A stretch of 64,000 nucleotides of DNA, taken from positions 46,996 through 110,995 of the forward strand of contig DAOUDG010000088.1 of NCBI GenBank assembly GCA_034431435.1. Reading direction: 5' to 3'. Position 1 is the first letter of the stretch. Every line of letters begins with the position of its first letter. This document shows, piece after piece, positions 41,399 to 49,608 of the stretch. Origin of the DNA: JAHCIE01 sp034431435 (GTDB taxonomy: Bacteria; Chloroflexota; Anaerolineae; Epilineales; JAHCIE01). Both the position numbers and the translations under genes were made by a program. Below the pieces are notes generated by a model. It worked only from the letters and a program-made list of their open reading frames with translations, was not told the DNA's origin and ran no database searches.

Positions 41399-42232
41399 AT
41401 GACATCGTTGATATCCCTGGTCGTGTGTCTGGTAGGTGTGGCCTTGCTGCTATCGGTCATCTTCGCCGGTGCGGGCATCCGCATCGTGCAAGAGTACGAG
41501 CGGGGTGTGGTCTTCCGCCTGGGTCGCGTCCAGGGGGCCAAGGGGCCGGGCCTGTTCGTGGTCGTTCCCTGGGCGGACCGCATGCAGAAGGTGGACCTCC
41601 GCGTCGTCACGCTGGACCTGCCGTCGCAGGAGTGCATCACCATCGACAACGTGACGGTCCGGGTCAATGCGGTGGTGTTCTACCAGATTCTAGACCCGGT
41701 ACGCGCCGTGATCTCAGTGCAGGACTACCGAGGCAGCATCTTCCAGATTGCCCAGACCACACTACGTTCGGTGCTGGGCCAGTCGGAGCTGGACGACCTG
41801 CTCGCCCACCGCGACAAGATCAACCTGCGCCTGCGGGAGATCATTGACCAGGGAACCGAGGCGTGGGGCATTCAGGTCGGCACGGTCGAGGTCAAGGATG
41901 TCGAGCTACCGCAGAGCATGCAGCGCGCCATGGCCCGCCAGGCAGAGGCCGAGCGCGAGCGCCGCGCCAAGGTCATTCACGCCGAGGGTGAAGCGGCGGC
42001 CTCGCAGCAGCTGGCCCAGGCCGCCGGCACCCTCAGCGACCAGCCGGGCGCGCTCCAGCTACGCTATCTCCAGACCCTGACCGAGATTGGGGTTGAGAAT
42101 AACACGACCATCATCTTCCCCATGCCCATCGACATGGTGGAGGGCCTGTCGTCGATGCTCCACGCCCGCGCCGCCCAGGGCGGCAGCCTCGTCGTTACGC
42201 CGCCGGTCGTCGCGCCGACGCAGGAGCAATAG
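41399..42232 (+). CDS. Slipin (SPFH/stomatin-family membrane protein)
   Basis: This 277-residue protein has one N-terminal membrane helix and a band-7 domain: IRIVQEYERGVVFRLGRVQGAKGPGLFVVVP, then DLPSQECITIDNVTVRVNAVVFYQI, RSVLGQSELDDLLAHRD, and the helical AMARQAEAERERRAKVIHAEGEA. Slipins oligomerise on the membrane, often with an NfeD partner protease-like protein, which is not present here. The start is ATG 41399, after CAGGAG. Confidence 0.9.
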   Translation: MTSLISLVVCLVGVALLLSVIFAGAGIRIVQEYERGVVFRLGRVQGAKGPGLFVVVPWADRMQKVDLRVVTLDLPSQECITIDNVTVRVNAVVFYQILDPVRAVISVQDYRGSIFQIAQTTLRSVLGQSELDDLLAHRDKINLRLREIIDQGTEAWGIQVGTVEVKDVELPQSMQRAMARQAEAERERRAKVIHAEGEAAASQQLAQAAGTLSDQPGALQLRYLQTLTEIGVENNTTIIFPMPIDMVEGLSSMLHARAAQGGSLVVTPPVVAPTQEQ

Positions 42233-42281
42233 GCTGGGACAGTCAGGGTTAGAGGAAGGGCGAAGCCACCATAATTGAGAC

Positions 42282-42309
42282 TTGCCCCCGCTGGCGGCTG
42301 TGCTATACT
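42282..42309 (+). promoter_or_regulatory. Putative sigma-70 promoter of comEA-HAD-C39
   Basis: TTGCCC (42282-42287) and TATACT (42304-42309) are separated by 16 bp. The -10 is 61 bp before the comEA ATG. Confidence 0.5.
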
Positions 42310-42370
42310 GACCCCATCGCCGCATCCCCGCCGTCGGTCTCGACCGACGCGCGGGTAGTTCGAGTGTCGT

Positions 42371-43066
42371 ATGGCCCCGCCGACCGGCCTGGTACGCTAC
42401 CTGCTCATCATTGCTGCCGTCATCGCCCTGTTTGGGGTTGGCTGGCTGCTTGGCTGGCGGCGGCCTGGCGCATTGGAAGAGATGCCGCTGACGGCGTCGC
42501 AGCCGCTTGCCCTGGCGCCCGGGATGCCGACGACGCGCCCGAACTTGCTGCTGACCATCCTTCCGCCAAGTATTACCCCGCCGCCGACCGTCACGCGCGT
42601 CGTGCCAACCGTGACCGTCCACGTCAATGGCGCGGTTGCGAAGCCGGGAGTCTACACGCTGGCGGCCAACAGCCGCGTCATCGATGCCCTGGCCGCGGCG
42701 GGCGGGCTGCTGCCGACGGCGGCCGACGACATCGTCAACCAGGCCGCCCTGCTGCGCGACGGGCAGCAGGTGTACGTCCCGACGCGAGGGACGCCCGTGC
42801 CCCAGGGCCTGGTCCCGGCCGGGCAGGCCGCGCCCGCCAGCAAGGGGGTGGCGACACCCATCGCGCCCAGTGGCCCCATCAACCTCAACCGCGCCACGGC
42901 CGAGGAACTGGACACGCTGCCCGGCATCGGCCCGGCCCTGTCCGCGCGCATCATCGAATACCGCCAGAAGGTCGGCCCTTTCCAGCGCCCCGAAGACCTC
43001 AAGAAGGTCTCCGGCATCGGCGACAAGCTCTTCGAGAGCCTGAAAGAACGCATTACCGCCCCGTGA
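42371..43066 (+). CDS. comEA: ComEA-like competence protein
   Basis: This 231-residue protein has an N-terminal membrane anchor (residues 8-27), a Pro/Thr-rich linker, an SLBB-like domain (VTVHVNGAVAKPGVYTLAANSRVIDALAAAGG) and a C-terminal helix-hairpin-helix pair (INLNRATAEELDTLPGIGPALSARIIEYRQ, DLKKVSGIGDKLFESL). ComEA binds double-stranded DNA outside the membrane during transformation. No comEC follows; the next gene is a HAD hydrolase whose GTG overlaps this stop by 4 nt. Confidence 0.92.
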   Translation: MAPPTGLVRYLLIIAAVIALFGVGWLLGWRRPGALEEMPLTASQPLALAPGMPTTRPNLLLTILPPSITPPPTVTRVVPTVTVHVNGAVAKPGVYTLAANSRVIDALAAAGGLLPTAADDIVNQAALLRDGQQVYVPTRGTPVPQGLVPAGQAAPASKGVATPIAPSGPINLNRATAEELDTLPGIGPALSARIIEYRQKVGPFQRPEDLKKVSGIGDKLFESLKERITAP

Positions 43067-43818
43067 CCCGCTTCCTCGACGCCGTTCTGTTCGATATCGA
43101 CCTGACCCTCGGCCGGCCGGTGGGCGACATGAGCTTCACTGCGCGCCAGGCCGCCCTGTACGCCAGCGTCGGCCTGCCCTACACCGAGGCCGATCTCCTT
43201 CAGGCCGCCAATGAGCGCCGCGAGGCCATCCAGGCGGGCCGACTGCGCGGCGTTATCCGCGCCCAGCGCATGCGTGACCTGCTCACCGCCTATCGCCAGA
43301 TGCTGACTATCCTCGGCTACGAGGGCGACGTCAGCGCGAAGGCTCGCGAATTGTACGACGGCTACGCGCGCCTGCCCTTCGTTCCCTACGACGACGCCTG
43401 CGCCACGCTCGAAGCCCTGACGGCGCGCGGTTATCGCCTCGGTATCATCTCCAACCATACACCCATCGCGCGCCCCGTGATCGAGGCTGCCTTTGGCGAC
43501 CTCATTGCCCCGCGCCGCATCCTCATCAGCGGCGAGCAGGGTATCCACAAGCCCCGCGCCTCCCTGTTTCGCCGGGGCGCAGCGCGGGTCGGCGTGCCGC
43601 CGGAGCAGTGCGCCTTTGTCGGCGACAACCTGCACGTGGACGCCGAGGCCGCCGTGGCGGCAGGCTACGGCCTGGGCGTGTGGATCGACCGTGAGGCCGA
43701 GGGGCCGCGGCCGCTGCGTCCCTTCGTCACCCGTGTCACCCAGCTGGCCGACCTCGTTCCGCTGCTGGACCGCGTCGCCGTCGACTCCCAGGACTATCAT
43801 GCGACACGCGCTGACTGA
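43063..43818 (+). CDS. HAD-superfamily hydrolase
   Basis: This 251-residue cytoplasmic phosphatase-like protein has the HAD motifs: LFDIDLTLG (motif I, DxD with leucine after), IISNHTP (motif II), the lysine in GIHKPRASLF (motif III) and FVGDNLHVDAEAAVAAG (motif IV). The substrate is unknown. The GTG start overlaps the comEA stop (GTGA). It overlaps the C39 peptidase by 20 bp at its other end. Confidence 0.88.
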   Translation: MTRFLDAVLFDIDLTLGRPVGDMSFTARQAALYASVGLPYTEADLLQAANERREAIQAGRLRGVIRAQRMRDLLTAYRQMLTILGYEGDVSAKARELYDGYARLPFVPYDDACATLEALTARGYRLGIISNHTPIARPVIEAAFGDLIAPRRILISGEQGIHKPRASLFRRGAARVGVPPEQCAFVGDNLHVDAEAAVAAGYGLGVWIDREAEGPRPLRPFVTRVTQLADLVPLLDRVAVDSQDYHATRAD

Positions 43819-44800
43819 CTTCTCCTTCGGCACTCACGATCACACCCAGGTCGCCGCCACTGGCTATCTGACTCTGGCCCCGGGGGCGACGGAGGGGGCG
43901 TGGACCTCGCCTACCCTCCGCGCTGACCCTTTCGATGAGGCTATCCCCTCCTGGAACGCCCTGACGCCCGGCAGGGCCTGGCTGGAGGTGCGGCTGCGCC
44001 TGCGCATCGACGATACGTGGACGGCCTGGTACACGCTGGGCCACTGGGGCGCGGGTATCCAGGGCGGTAGCGTAGCAGGGCAACGCGACGCCGACGCCGA
44101 CGTAGAGACGGATACCCTGCGCGTCCTGCGCGGCTGTGCCGACACCTTGCAGGTTCAGGTGCGCCTGGCAAGCGACCCTGATAGCGGCGCACCCCCGGCC
44201 GTCCGCGATGTCGAGGCGTGGACTCATGTCCACGGTAGCCGCGCACCCCTGCCCGCCGCGCCACACCCCGCCTGGGGACGTGTGCTCGATGTGCCGCAGC
44301 GCTCTCAGGCCATCGAGCCTGAGGATGTGCGCGGCCACATCTGTAGCCCCACCGCGTTGGGCATGGCGCTGGCCTACCACGGCGTCGAGCGCACAACCCT
44401 TCAGGTGTGCGATGGCGTCTACGACCATGGTGGGGAGATATGGGGCAACTGGCCCTTCAACACCGCCTACGTGCATCCGATCAGCGATGGGCGACTGGTC
44501 GGCCACGTCGAGCGCTGGGATAGCCTGCGTCCCATCGAGGATGAGATTGCCGCCGGGCGGCCGGTCGTGCTGAGCCACCGCTGGGAGGAGGGCGACCTGC
44601 TCAATGCGCCCATCCCGCGCAGCAACGGCCACCTGATTGTGGTGGTAGGGTTCGATACGAATGGGGATGTGGTGGTCAACGACCCGGCGGCGAATCCACT
44701 CAAGGGACAGCGGGTCCGGCGCGTCTATCGCTGCGATGATGTGGAGAAGACATGGCTGGAACGGGCGTCGGGGGTGATCTACACCGTCCGCCCGGTGTGA
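43799..44800 (+). CDS. C39-like cysteine peptidase
   Basis: This 333-residue protein has an N-terminal beta-rich region (about residues 1-160) and a papain-like C-terminal domain. DVPQRSQ leads into the catalytic cysteine in GHICSPTALGMALAYHG near residue 182. The histidine is in SNGHLIVVVGFD and the Asp/Asn in VVNDPAAN. No signal peptide is visible. It overlaps the HAD gene and ends the comEA transcript before the terminator at 44901-44932. The target is unknown. Confidence 0.82.
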   Translation: MRHALTDFSFGTHDHTQVAATGYLTLAPGATEGAWTSPTLRADPFDEAIPSWNALTPGRAWLEVRLRLRIDDTWTAWYTLGHWGAGIQGGSVAGQRDADADVETDTLRVLRGCADTLQVQVRLASDPDSGAPPAVRDVEAWTHVHGSRAPLPAAPHPAWGRVLDVPQRSQAIEPEDVRGHICSPTALGMALAYHGVERTTLQVCDGVYDHGGEIWGNWPFNTAYVHPISDGRLVGHVERWDSLRPIEDEIAAGRPVVLSHRWEEGDLLNAPIPRSNGHLIVVVGFDTNGDVVVNDPAANPLKGQRVRRVYRCDDVEKTWLERASGVIYTVRPV

Positions 44801-44900
44801 CCGCCGACCTGGGCGAGAATCCTCAGGGGCGATAGTCTGATCCCCTCTCCCCCTGGCAGACGGGGCCGTAAGAAGATGTCCGCCCTTGCGCAGACAAGGT

Positions 44901-44932
44901 GAGGGGGTAGACGCTTTCGCATCTACCCCCTC
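44901..44932. terminator. Intrinsic terminator between convergent genes
   Basis: GAGGGGGTAGA (44901-44911) pairs perfectly with TCTACCCCCTC (44922-44932) around CGCTTTCGCA. It lies between the C39 peptidase (+) and the clan GH-A protein (-) and can serve both. A CGTAAGAA at 44867-44874 lies just upstream. Confidence 0.85.
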
Positions 44933-44952
44933 GCCGTGTCACCGACGTGGCG

Positions 44953-47007
44953 TTACTTGGGCATGTTCGCCAGGGCGTCGAAGGCCGGGCGGCGCGACCA
45001 GTCGGGCCGCACGATGCCGAAGGCGGCCTTCTCATCGTTGGGGCCGGACACGGGGCCGAAATTCAGGTTCCACAACACCATCGGACCGACCCAGCCCCAG
45101 TTGCGGGCCATCTGGTAGGCGCGGGCGAGGTAGTCGGCCTGGTTCTGCTCCGAGATCTGGGCCGCGTAGCCGTAGCCGGGCGCGGGGGCGCGTGACACGT
45201 TCTGCGTGGACGCCCAGCCGAACTCTGTCGGGCACAGCTTCTTGTTTCGGTCACCGTTGGCCACCATGATATTGCGATAGCCTTCCATGGTGCTCTTGAA
45301 GAAGAAGCTGGGGTGCAGCTTGAAGTCGCCACCGCCGGCTGTCTGCCAGTCGGCGTCCGGCGGGTTGTTGAAGCCGCTGGGGTGGATGCCGATGCAGTCG
45401 GACACCGCGCGCAGCCCGTTGTTGTACATCTGCTGTAGATAGTCCTGGTCGTTAATGGCAATGCTGCCGTCGCTGACACCGGTGGGCGTGGGCGCGCCGC
45501 TGATGACGATGGCGTCAGGGTCAGCGGCCTTGATGGCCGCGTAGGCGCGCTTCAGCAGCTCCATGTACTGGGCGGCGTTGATGCGGCCACCCTGGCCGCC
45601 CCACTCGTACCACAGGTTCTGCTCATTCCAGATCTCATAGGCGCCGACGCGGCCTTTGTAGCGAGCCGCCATCGCGCCGATGAAGTCGGCGTAGTCCTGC
45701 GGGTTGGCGGGCGGGCCTTCTACCGAGCGATCATCGCCCGACGGCCTGGCCCAGGTGGGGGCCTTCACCACGCTCAGCAGGGGGGTCAGGCCGGCGGCGT
45801 TCGCGTTGTCGACGAGACGATCGAGGCCACCCCAATCGTACTTGCCCTTGGCCGGCTCAAATCGCTTCCACTCGACCTGCTGCTTGACCCAGTTGAAGCC
45901 CATGTCATTGATAGCGCCGAGGGAACGGTTGTGGTTTCCATCACTGATGAAGTCGCCCTGGATGCCGTAGCCGAAGGCAAGGCCACCGGTGCGGGGGGCC
46001 GGCGCAGGCGGCGCGGGGGCCGCCGCGACTGGCGCTGGCGCGGCCGGCGCCTCGGGCGCAGGAGCCTGGGGGGCGGGGGCGGCCTGGGCGGCCTGGCCGA
46101 AGGGCACGTCCGGCTGGGGCAGGATGGTGCGGGCATCGCTGGCGTGGGACCAGACCGACGAGTTGGACGGCACGCCATCCACCGCCATCACGAAGTAGAC
46201 CTTGTTGGCGGGGTTGCGGGCCGCGCTCACGTCAACATCGTTGAAATCCCATACGGGGTGGGTCACGCCGTTGTCGGTCGTGAGGCGCTTGCTGCCCGTC
46301 GCGACAATCTCGGCCGGGCCGTTGTTGATCATGCGCAGTAGCTTGACGCTGTTGCCGAAATCGGGGCCGACGGAGTTGGTCGTACCGCTCTCGAACAGGC
46401 GCGCTGTCAGGTTAGCCAGGTCGGCCGTCGCTACGTTGCGCTGATTGCCGGCGGCATCGTGGGGCCACAGGACGCTGAAGCGGGCGTCTACCCGACCGGG
46501 GTTGTTGGGGCCGACCGCCGTCGGCAAGAGCGGATCGGGCAGGTAGGTGCGGCCGTCCGCGCCGTGTCCCCAAACGTTGGTGTTGGCGGGCGTGCCGTCG
46601 ACTGTCACGTAGAAGTAGTACTTGTTCAGTGGATCCTTGGCGGCGCCCACGTTGATGTCGTTGAAGTCCCAGACAGGGATGTCGTAGCCGCTGACGTTGG
46701 CCATGCGGCGGCTGCCCTCGGCGACAGGCTGCGCCGGTTCCGCGTTCAGCGCCTGCCATAGCGTGACTTTCGGGTTGAAGTCAGCCTTGACTGGGTTCAG
46801 GGTACCGGCGTCGAACAGGTAGGCCGTCACGTTCACCATATTGGCGACGGACACGGGGGCATTGTTGTGGGGCCAGACGATTTCGATCTTGGCGTCTACG
46901 GGATTCGCCGCGAGGGCCGGCGTGGCAAGACCGGTGACGGCGAAGGCCGCGACCAGCACAAGCGCCACGGCCATCACGAGGCGACGGGCGAGGGGGTGGG
47001 GATTCAC
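44953..47007 (-). CDS. Secreted clan GH-A-like glycoside hydrolase with two duplicated N-terminal modules
   Basis: This 684-residue protein has a signal peptide ending near AAFAVTGLATPALAA. Two homologous modules of about 130 residues follow (about 36-165 and 168-300): each has IVWPHN or VLWPHD, TARLF or TAYLF, VWDFNDIN or VWDFNDVD, and VWGHGADGRTYLPDP or VWSHASDARTILPQP. An Ala/Pro-rich linker leads to a TIM-barrel hydrolase domain (about 350-684). The acid/base glutamate is in YEIWNEQNLWYEW and the nucleophile in CPTEFGWAS, like GH39/GH5 families. The start is GTG 47007, after AAGGAG. The sugar substrate is unknown. Confidence 0.85.
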   Translation of the reverse strand: MNPHPLARRLVMAVALVLVAAFAVTGLATPALAANPVDAKIEIVWPHNNAPVSVANMVNVTAYLFDAGTLNPVKADFNPKVTLWQALNAEPAQPVAEGSRRMANVSGYDIPVWDFNDINVGAAKDPLNKYYFYVTVDGTPANTNVWGHGADGRTYLPDPLLPTAVGPNNPGRVDARFSVLWPHDAAGNQRNVATADLANLTARLFESGTTNSVGPDFGNSVKLLRMINNGPAEIVATGSKRLTTDNGVTHPVWDFNDVDVSAARNPANKVYFVMAVDGVPSNSSVWSHASDARTILPQPDVPFGQAAQAAPAPQAPAPEAPAAPAPVAAAPAPPAPAPRTGGLAFGYGIQGDFISDGNHNRSLGAINDMGFNWVKQQVEWKRFEPAKGKYDWGGLDRLVDNANAAGLTPLLSVVKAPTWARPSGDDRSVEGPPANPQDYADFIGAMAARYKGRVGAYEIWNEQNLWYEWGGQGGRINAAQYMELLKRAYAAIKAADPDAIVISGAPTPTGVSDGSIAINDQDYLQQMYNNGLRAVSDCIGIHPSGFNNPPDADWQTAGGGDFKLHPSFFFKSTMEGYRNIMVANGDRNKKLCPTEFGWASTQNVSRAPAPGYGYAAQISEQNQADYLARAYQMARNWGWVGPMVLWNLNFGPVSGPNDEKAAFGIVRPDWSRRPAFDALANMPK

Positions 47008-47337
47008 ACGTTTCTCCTTAGCGGCGAGCTACCAGGTAGCCGGGCGCATCTCGCCCGGCTCAAACCCTGCCCGCCGCGAACCTCCCCCGCGCCAGGCGGC
47101 GCGGCTTGGGAGGCGATGATTCGATGCCCCGCGACACCACAGGCTCGCGTTGGGCCGGAAAGGGCGGGGATGCAGACGAGGGGTGGGGGCCAGCCTTCGG
47201 TAAGCCGTTATGCCTTCCAGGTATACGTGGCGAGGATGCTCAAGGTCCGCTCAGCGCGGCGCGTGAGCCGCCGACCAAGTTCGCGATTCTACGCAGAACC
47301 CCACATGGGTCAAATGTTGGGCAGGTTGGGGTTCCAA
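47008..47337 (-). promoter_or_regulatory. Long leader of the clan GH-A gene with two nested hairpins
   Basis: No gene was found in this 330-bp gap. Near the start codon, GCGGCGAGC (47021-47029) pairs with GCCCGCCGC (47069-47077), one G-U pair. Inside it AGCCGGGCG (47038-47046) pairs with CGCCCGGCT (47052-47060). The two stems are joined by 8-nt internal loops on each side. A second nested hairpin uses CCTCCC (47081-47086) with GGGAGG (47108-47113) and CGCGCC with GGCGCG. The first ends just before the AAGGAG site. Near 47296-47334 GAACCCCA and TGGGGTTC form a weak hairpin after the upstream kinase gene. Confidence 0.5.
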
Positions 47338-48111
47338 TCATACCATCGGCCAGGGAATGTGCCGCCCCGCGCCCGGGTTGGGGAATGCGCCGGCTTGCAG
47401 GAGGCGGTCGAGGCGGCGGTCGAGGGCGCGCAACTCGCCCGGGTCGAGGAGACTCGCCAGGGCCAGGCGGAGCGACTCGCCGGGGCGTAGCTGCTCCTGG
47501 AGGTGGCGCAGGTCAGTCATGAGGTTCGCCGCAATCGGCTCGCCGGCGAAATCCCAGATGACCGTGCGTAGCTTCGGGTCGGCGTGGAAGGTGATGCCGT
47601 GGTCGATGGCCCACACGTGGCCGTCGTAGCCGAGGAGAACATGCCCCGACTTGCGGTCAGCGTTGTTGATGAGCACGTCAAAGAGGGCGATGCGCCGGCC
47701 CGCGTCTTCGTGGCCCTCGCGGAAGGTGAGGTAGTGTTCCTGCTGGTCGCAGTCGATGTAGAACTGGACCGAGCCGTAGCCGTGGGGACCGTCACGCAAC
47801 ACCGTCGGCGGGACGACGAGCCAGCCCAGCGCACCGCTGACCAGGTAGGCCGCGCGCTCGCGCTGGCAGAGCGTCCCCTGGGAGAAGTCCCACAGTGGGC
47901 GCTCGCCCCGCCGCGGCTTGTACACGGCAGGCAGGGTGATGCTGTCCTGCTGAACCGTGACCAGGAAGGTGTAGTTACTGCTCCACGGCAGCAACCCCTG
48001 CTCGTCGATGTCGCCGCATTGCAGGACAGCGACGACTTGTTCGACGGTCAGCGGCGTCGACTCGCCCTGGCGTTGGGGCCAACGATGTCGGGGCTTGCGC
48101 GGGATAGGCAT
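47338..48111 (-). CDS. SCO1664-family protein (PI3/4-kinase-like fold)
   Basis: This 257-residue cytoplasmic protein matches the SCO1664 family, with a lipid-kinase-like catalytic core: PAVYKPRRGERPLWDF (lysine), the loop FDVLINNADRKSGHVLL and the metal site WAIDHGITFH. Its substrate is not established. The start is ATG 48111. It follows the DUF3090 gene by 5 bp and the phosphatase by one gene, the conserved trio seen in Actinobacteria and here. It is the last gene of that run. Confidence 0.85.
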   Translation of the reverse strand: MPIPRKPRHRWPQRQGESTPLTVEQVVAVLQCGDIDEQGLLPWSSNYTFLVTVQQDSITLPAVYKPRRGERPLWDFSQGTLCQRERAAYLVSGALGWLVVPPTVLRDGPHGYGSVQFYIDCDQQEHYLTFREGHEDAGRRIALFDVLINNADRKSGHVLLGYDGHVWAIDHGITFHADPKLRTVIWDFAGEPIAANLMTDLRHLQEQLRPGESLRLALASLLDPGELRALDRRLDRLLQAGAFPNPGAGRHIPWPMV

Positions 48112-48116
48112 CGGCG

Positions 48117-48692
48117 CTAGATCAACTGGGCGTGCTTGTGACCGTTTCGGGGCGGGCAGAAGTGGCCGTCGGCGTTGATGGGCAAACCACACAGGGGGCA
48201 GGTCGGACGGCCTTGCTTGACAATGTCGGCGGCGTGACGGGCAAGGGCTTCCATCTGACCACGGCTGGCCCACATGCGCACCACATCGCCATCGGGATCG
48301 GCGGCGTCGCTCTCGTCATCCGTGCTTTCCAGGTCGTCTTCGTCGCCTTCGTCGCGTGTCGCCATCTCCTGGGCCACCAGTACGAGCAGGTCGCGCTCCT
48401 GATCGTAGCCGAGACCCATTTGCCCCACCCGGAACAGGGGTTGCAGGGGTTGTTCCAGTGACATGTTGCGCGGCAAGGGGGCGGTGGACATGGCCGGGAA
48501 GTTCTGGTCGAGGTGCTCGATGAGTTGCAATACGCTCTGTGCCAGCGCGGCGACCTGCTCCTTCTCCATCAAGAGGGTGATGAGGGTCGAGCCTTTGCGC
48601 GCCTGGAGGTAGAAGGTGCGCTGGCCGGGCACACCGACGAAGCCGGTCGTGATGCGCGACACGGGATTCATTTCGATAACGTTCGCAGCCAT
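48117..48692 (-). CDS. DUF3090 family protein
   Basis: This 191-residue protein matches DUF3090: VPGQRTFYLQARKGSTLITLLMEKEQVAALAQSV, a long acidic segment near residues 115-135, and a C-terminal zinc-site-like CPLCGLPINADGHFCPPRNGH. The function is unknown. In other genomes it sits between the histidine phosphatase and the SCO1664 protein, as here, so the three probably act together. Gaps on either side are 5-6 bp. Confidence 0.88.
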   Translation of the reverse strand: MAANVIEMNPVSRITTGFVGVPGQRTFYLQARKGSTLITLLMEKEQVAALAQSVLQLIEHLDQNFPAMSTAPLPRNMSLEQPLQPLFRVGQMGLGYDQERDLLVLVAQEMATRDEGDEDDLESTDDESDAADPDGDVVRMWASRGQMEALARHAADIVKQGRPTCPLCGLPINADGHFCPPRNGHKHAQLI

Positions 48693-48698
48693 CTCCCG

Positions 48699-49418
48699 CT
48701 ACTCTCTCTCCGCGCTGGCCGACGACGCGACGCTCCCGTTCGCACTGGCGTCGACCGCTGCCTCGGCCGCGTCCGTCGCTGTCTCGGCGGGGGGTTCGGC
48801 CTTGCGCTCCGGCAGGCGCGGCACACCGCCGGTTTCGTTGAGGACCACGAGGCGCGGCCCGCCCTGGCCCAGATGAATCCACGTCAGGGACGCCGGCGCG
48901 ACATCGATGCGCTGGAAGAGGTCGAGGTGCAGACCAATGTAGTGGGCGATGATGGCCTTGATGACGTCGCCGTGGGACACAACCGCCACCACGTCTTCGG
49001 GATGCGCGGCGCGAATCGTCTCCAGTTGGGCGACGGCGCGGGCCTGCATCTCGGCCATGGTCTCGCCGTTGGGGAAGCGTGTGATGCTGGGATAGTGCTG
49101 CACGCCGCGCCACAGGTCCTGCTTCGCCAGTTCCTTCAACTCGCCACCCGTCCAGTCGCCGTAGCGAACTTCACCGACCCCGTCTACGACGCGAATCGCC
49201 AGACCCTTAGCGTGGGCCAGTGGCTCGGCGGTCTCGATGGCCCGGTCCAGGGGGCTGCTGTAGACGGCGTGGATCGGCGTCTGCCCGAGACGCTGGGCGA
49301 GGGCATCGGCCTGGGCGCGGCCATCCTCGTTGAGGTGGACGCCGGGCGTCCAGCCCGCGAGGCGGCCGGTCTTGACGTAATCATTCACGGCGTGGCGGAT
49401 GAGGAGTATTTCTGTCAT
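48699..49418 (-). CDS. Histidine phosphatase, MSMEG_4193-type
   Basis: This 239-residue phosphatase begins ILLIRHAVNDYVKTGRLAGWTPGVHLNEDGR, with the catalytic histidine in RHA (the usual RHG has alanine here), and VVSHGDVIKAIIAHYIGL has the second histidine. GEVRYGDWTGGELKEL is typical of the MSMEG_4193 branch. The C-terminal 40 residues are Ala/Glu-rich and probably disordered. It is the first gene of the trio with DUF3090 and SCO1664. Confidence 0.88.
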   Translation of the reverse strand: MTEILLIRHAVNDYVKTGRLAGWTPGVHLNEDGRAQADALAQRLGQTPIHAVYSSPLDRAIETAEPLAHAKGLAIRVVDGVGEVRYGDWTGGELKELAKQDLWRGVQHYPSITRFPNGETMAEMQARAVAQLETIRAAHPEDVVAVVSHGDVIKAIIAHYIGLHLDLFQRIDVAPASLTWIHLGQGGPRLVVLNETGGVPRLPERKAEPPAETATDAAEAAVDASANGSVASSASAERE

Positions 49419-49460
49419 GGCTCAATTCTAGTCGCGTCCCCGCAAAGAGGCAACAGCCGG

Positions 49461-49552
49461 GCTGAGGTCGCCATGCTGGCGCTCATCGACGCGGCCGAGG
49501 CGGCGGGCTACTGGAAGCTCGTGTCGCGCGTGTTCGTCGAGAACGCGGCAAC
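49461..49552 (+). pseudogene. Remnant of a GNAT acetyltransferase gene (3' part)
   Basis: The + strand reads AEVAMLALIDAAEAAGYWK, then LVSRVFVENAATPGL, which matches the C-terminal half of phosphinothricin-type acetyltransferases. No start or upstream half was found, and the frame continues only to TGA 49604 with unrelated residues. It is boxed between the phosphatase and the SH3 gene. It looks like a decaying gene. Confidence 0.6.
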
Positions 49553-49608
49553 GCCGGGGCTTTCGCTGTACCCGTGTCAGTCGGTGGTGGGAGGCGTTAC
49601 GTGAGGCG

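Noticed and set aside
42364..43062. Out-of-frame upstream part of the HAD reading frame
   Set aside because: It overlaps the well-supported comEA in another frame and has no domain. The HAD motifs start after GTG 43063.
47200..47260. TTACCGA-like sequence upstream of the clan GH-A gene as a c-di-GMP-I riboswitch
   Set aside because: The required GCAAACC and ACGCAAAGC segments are absent.
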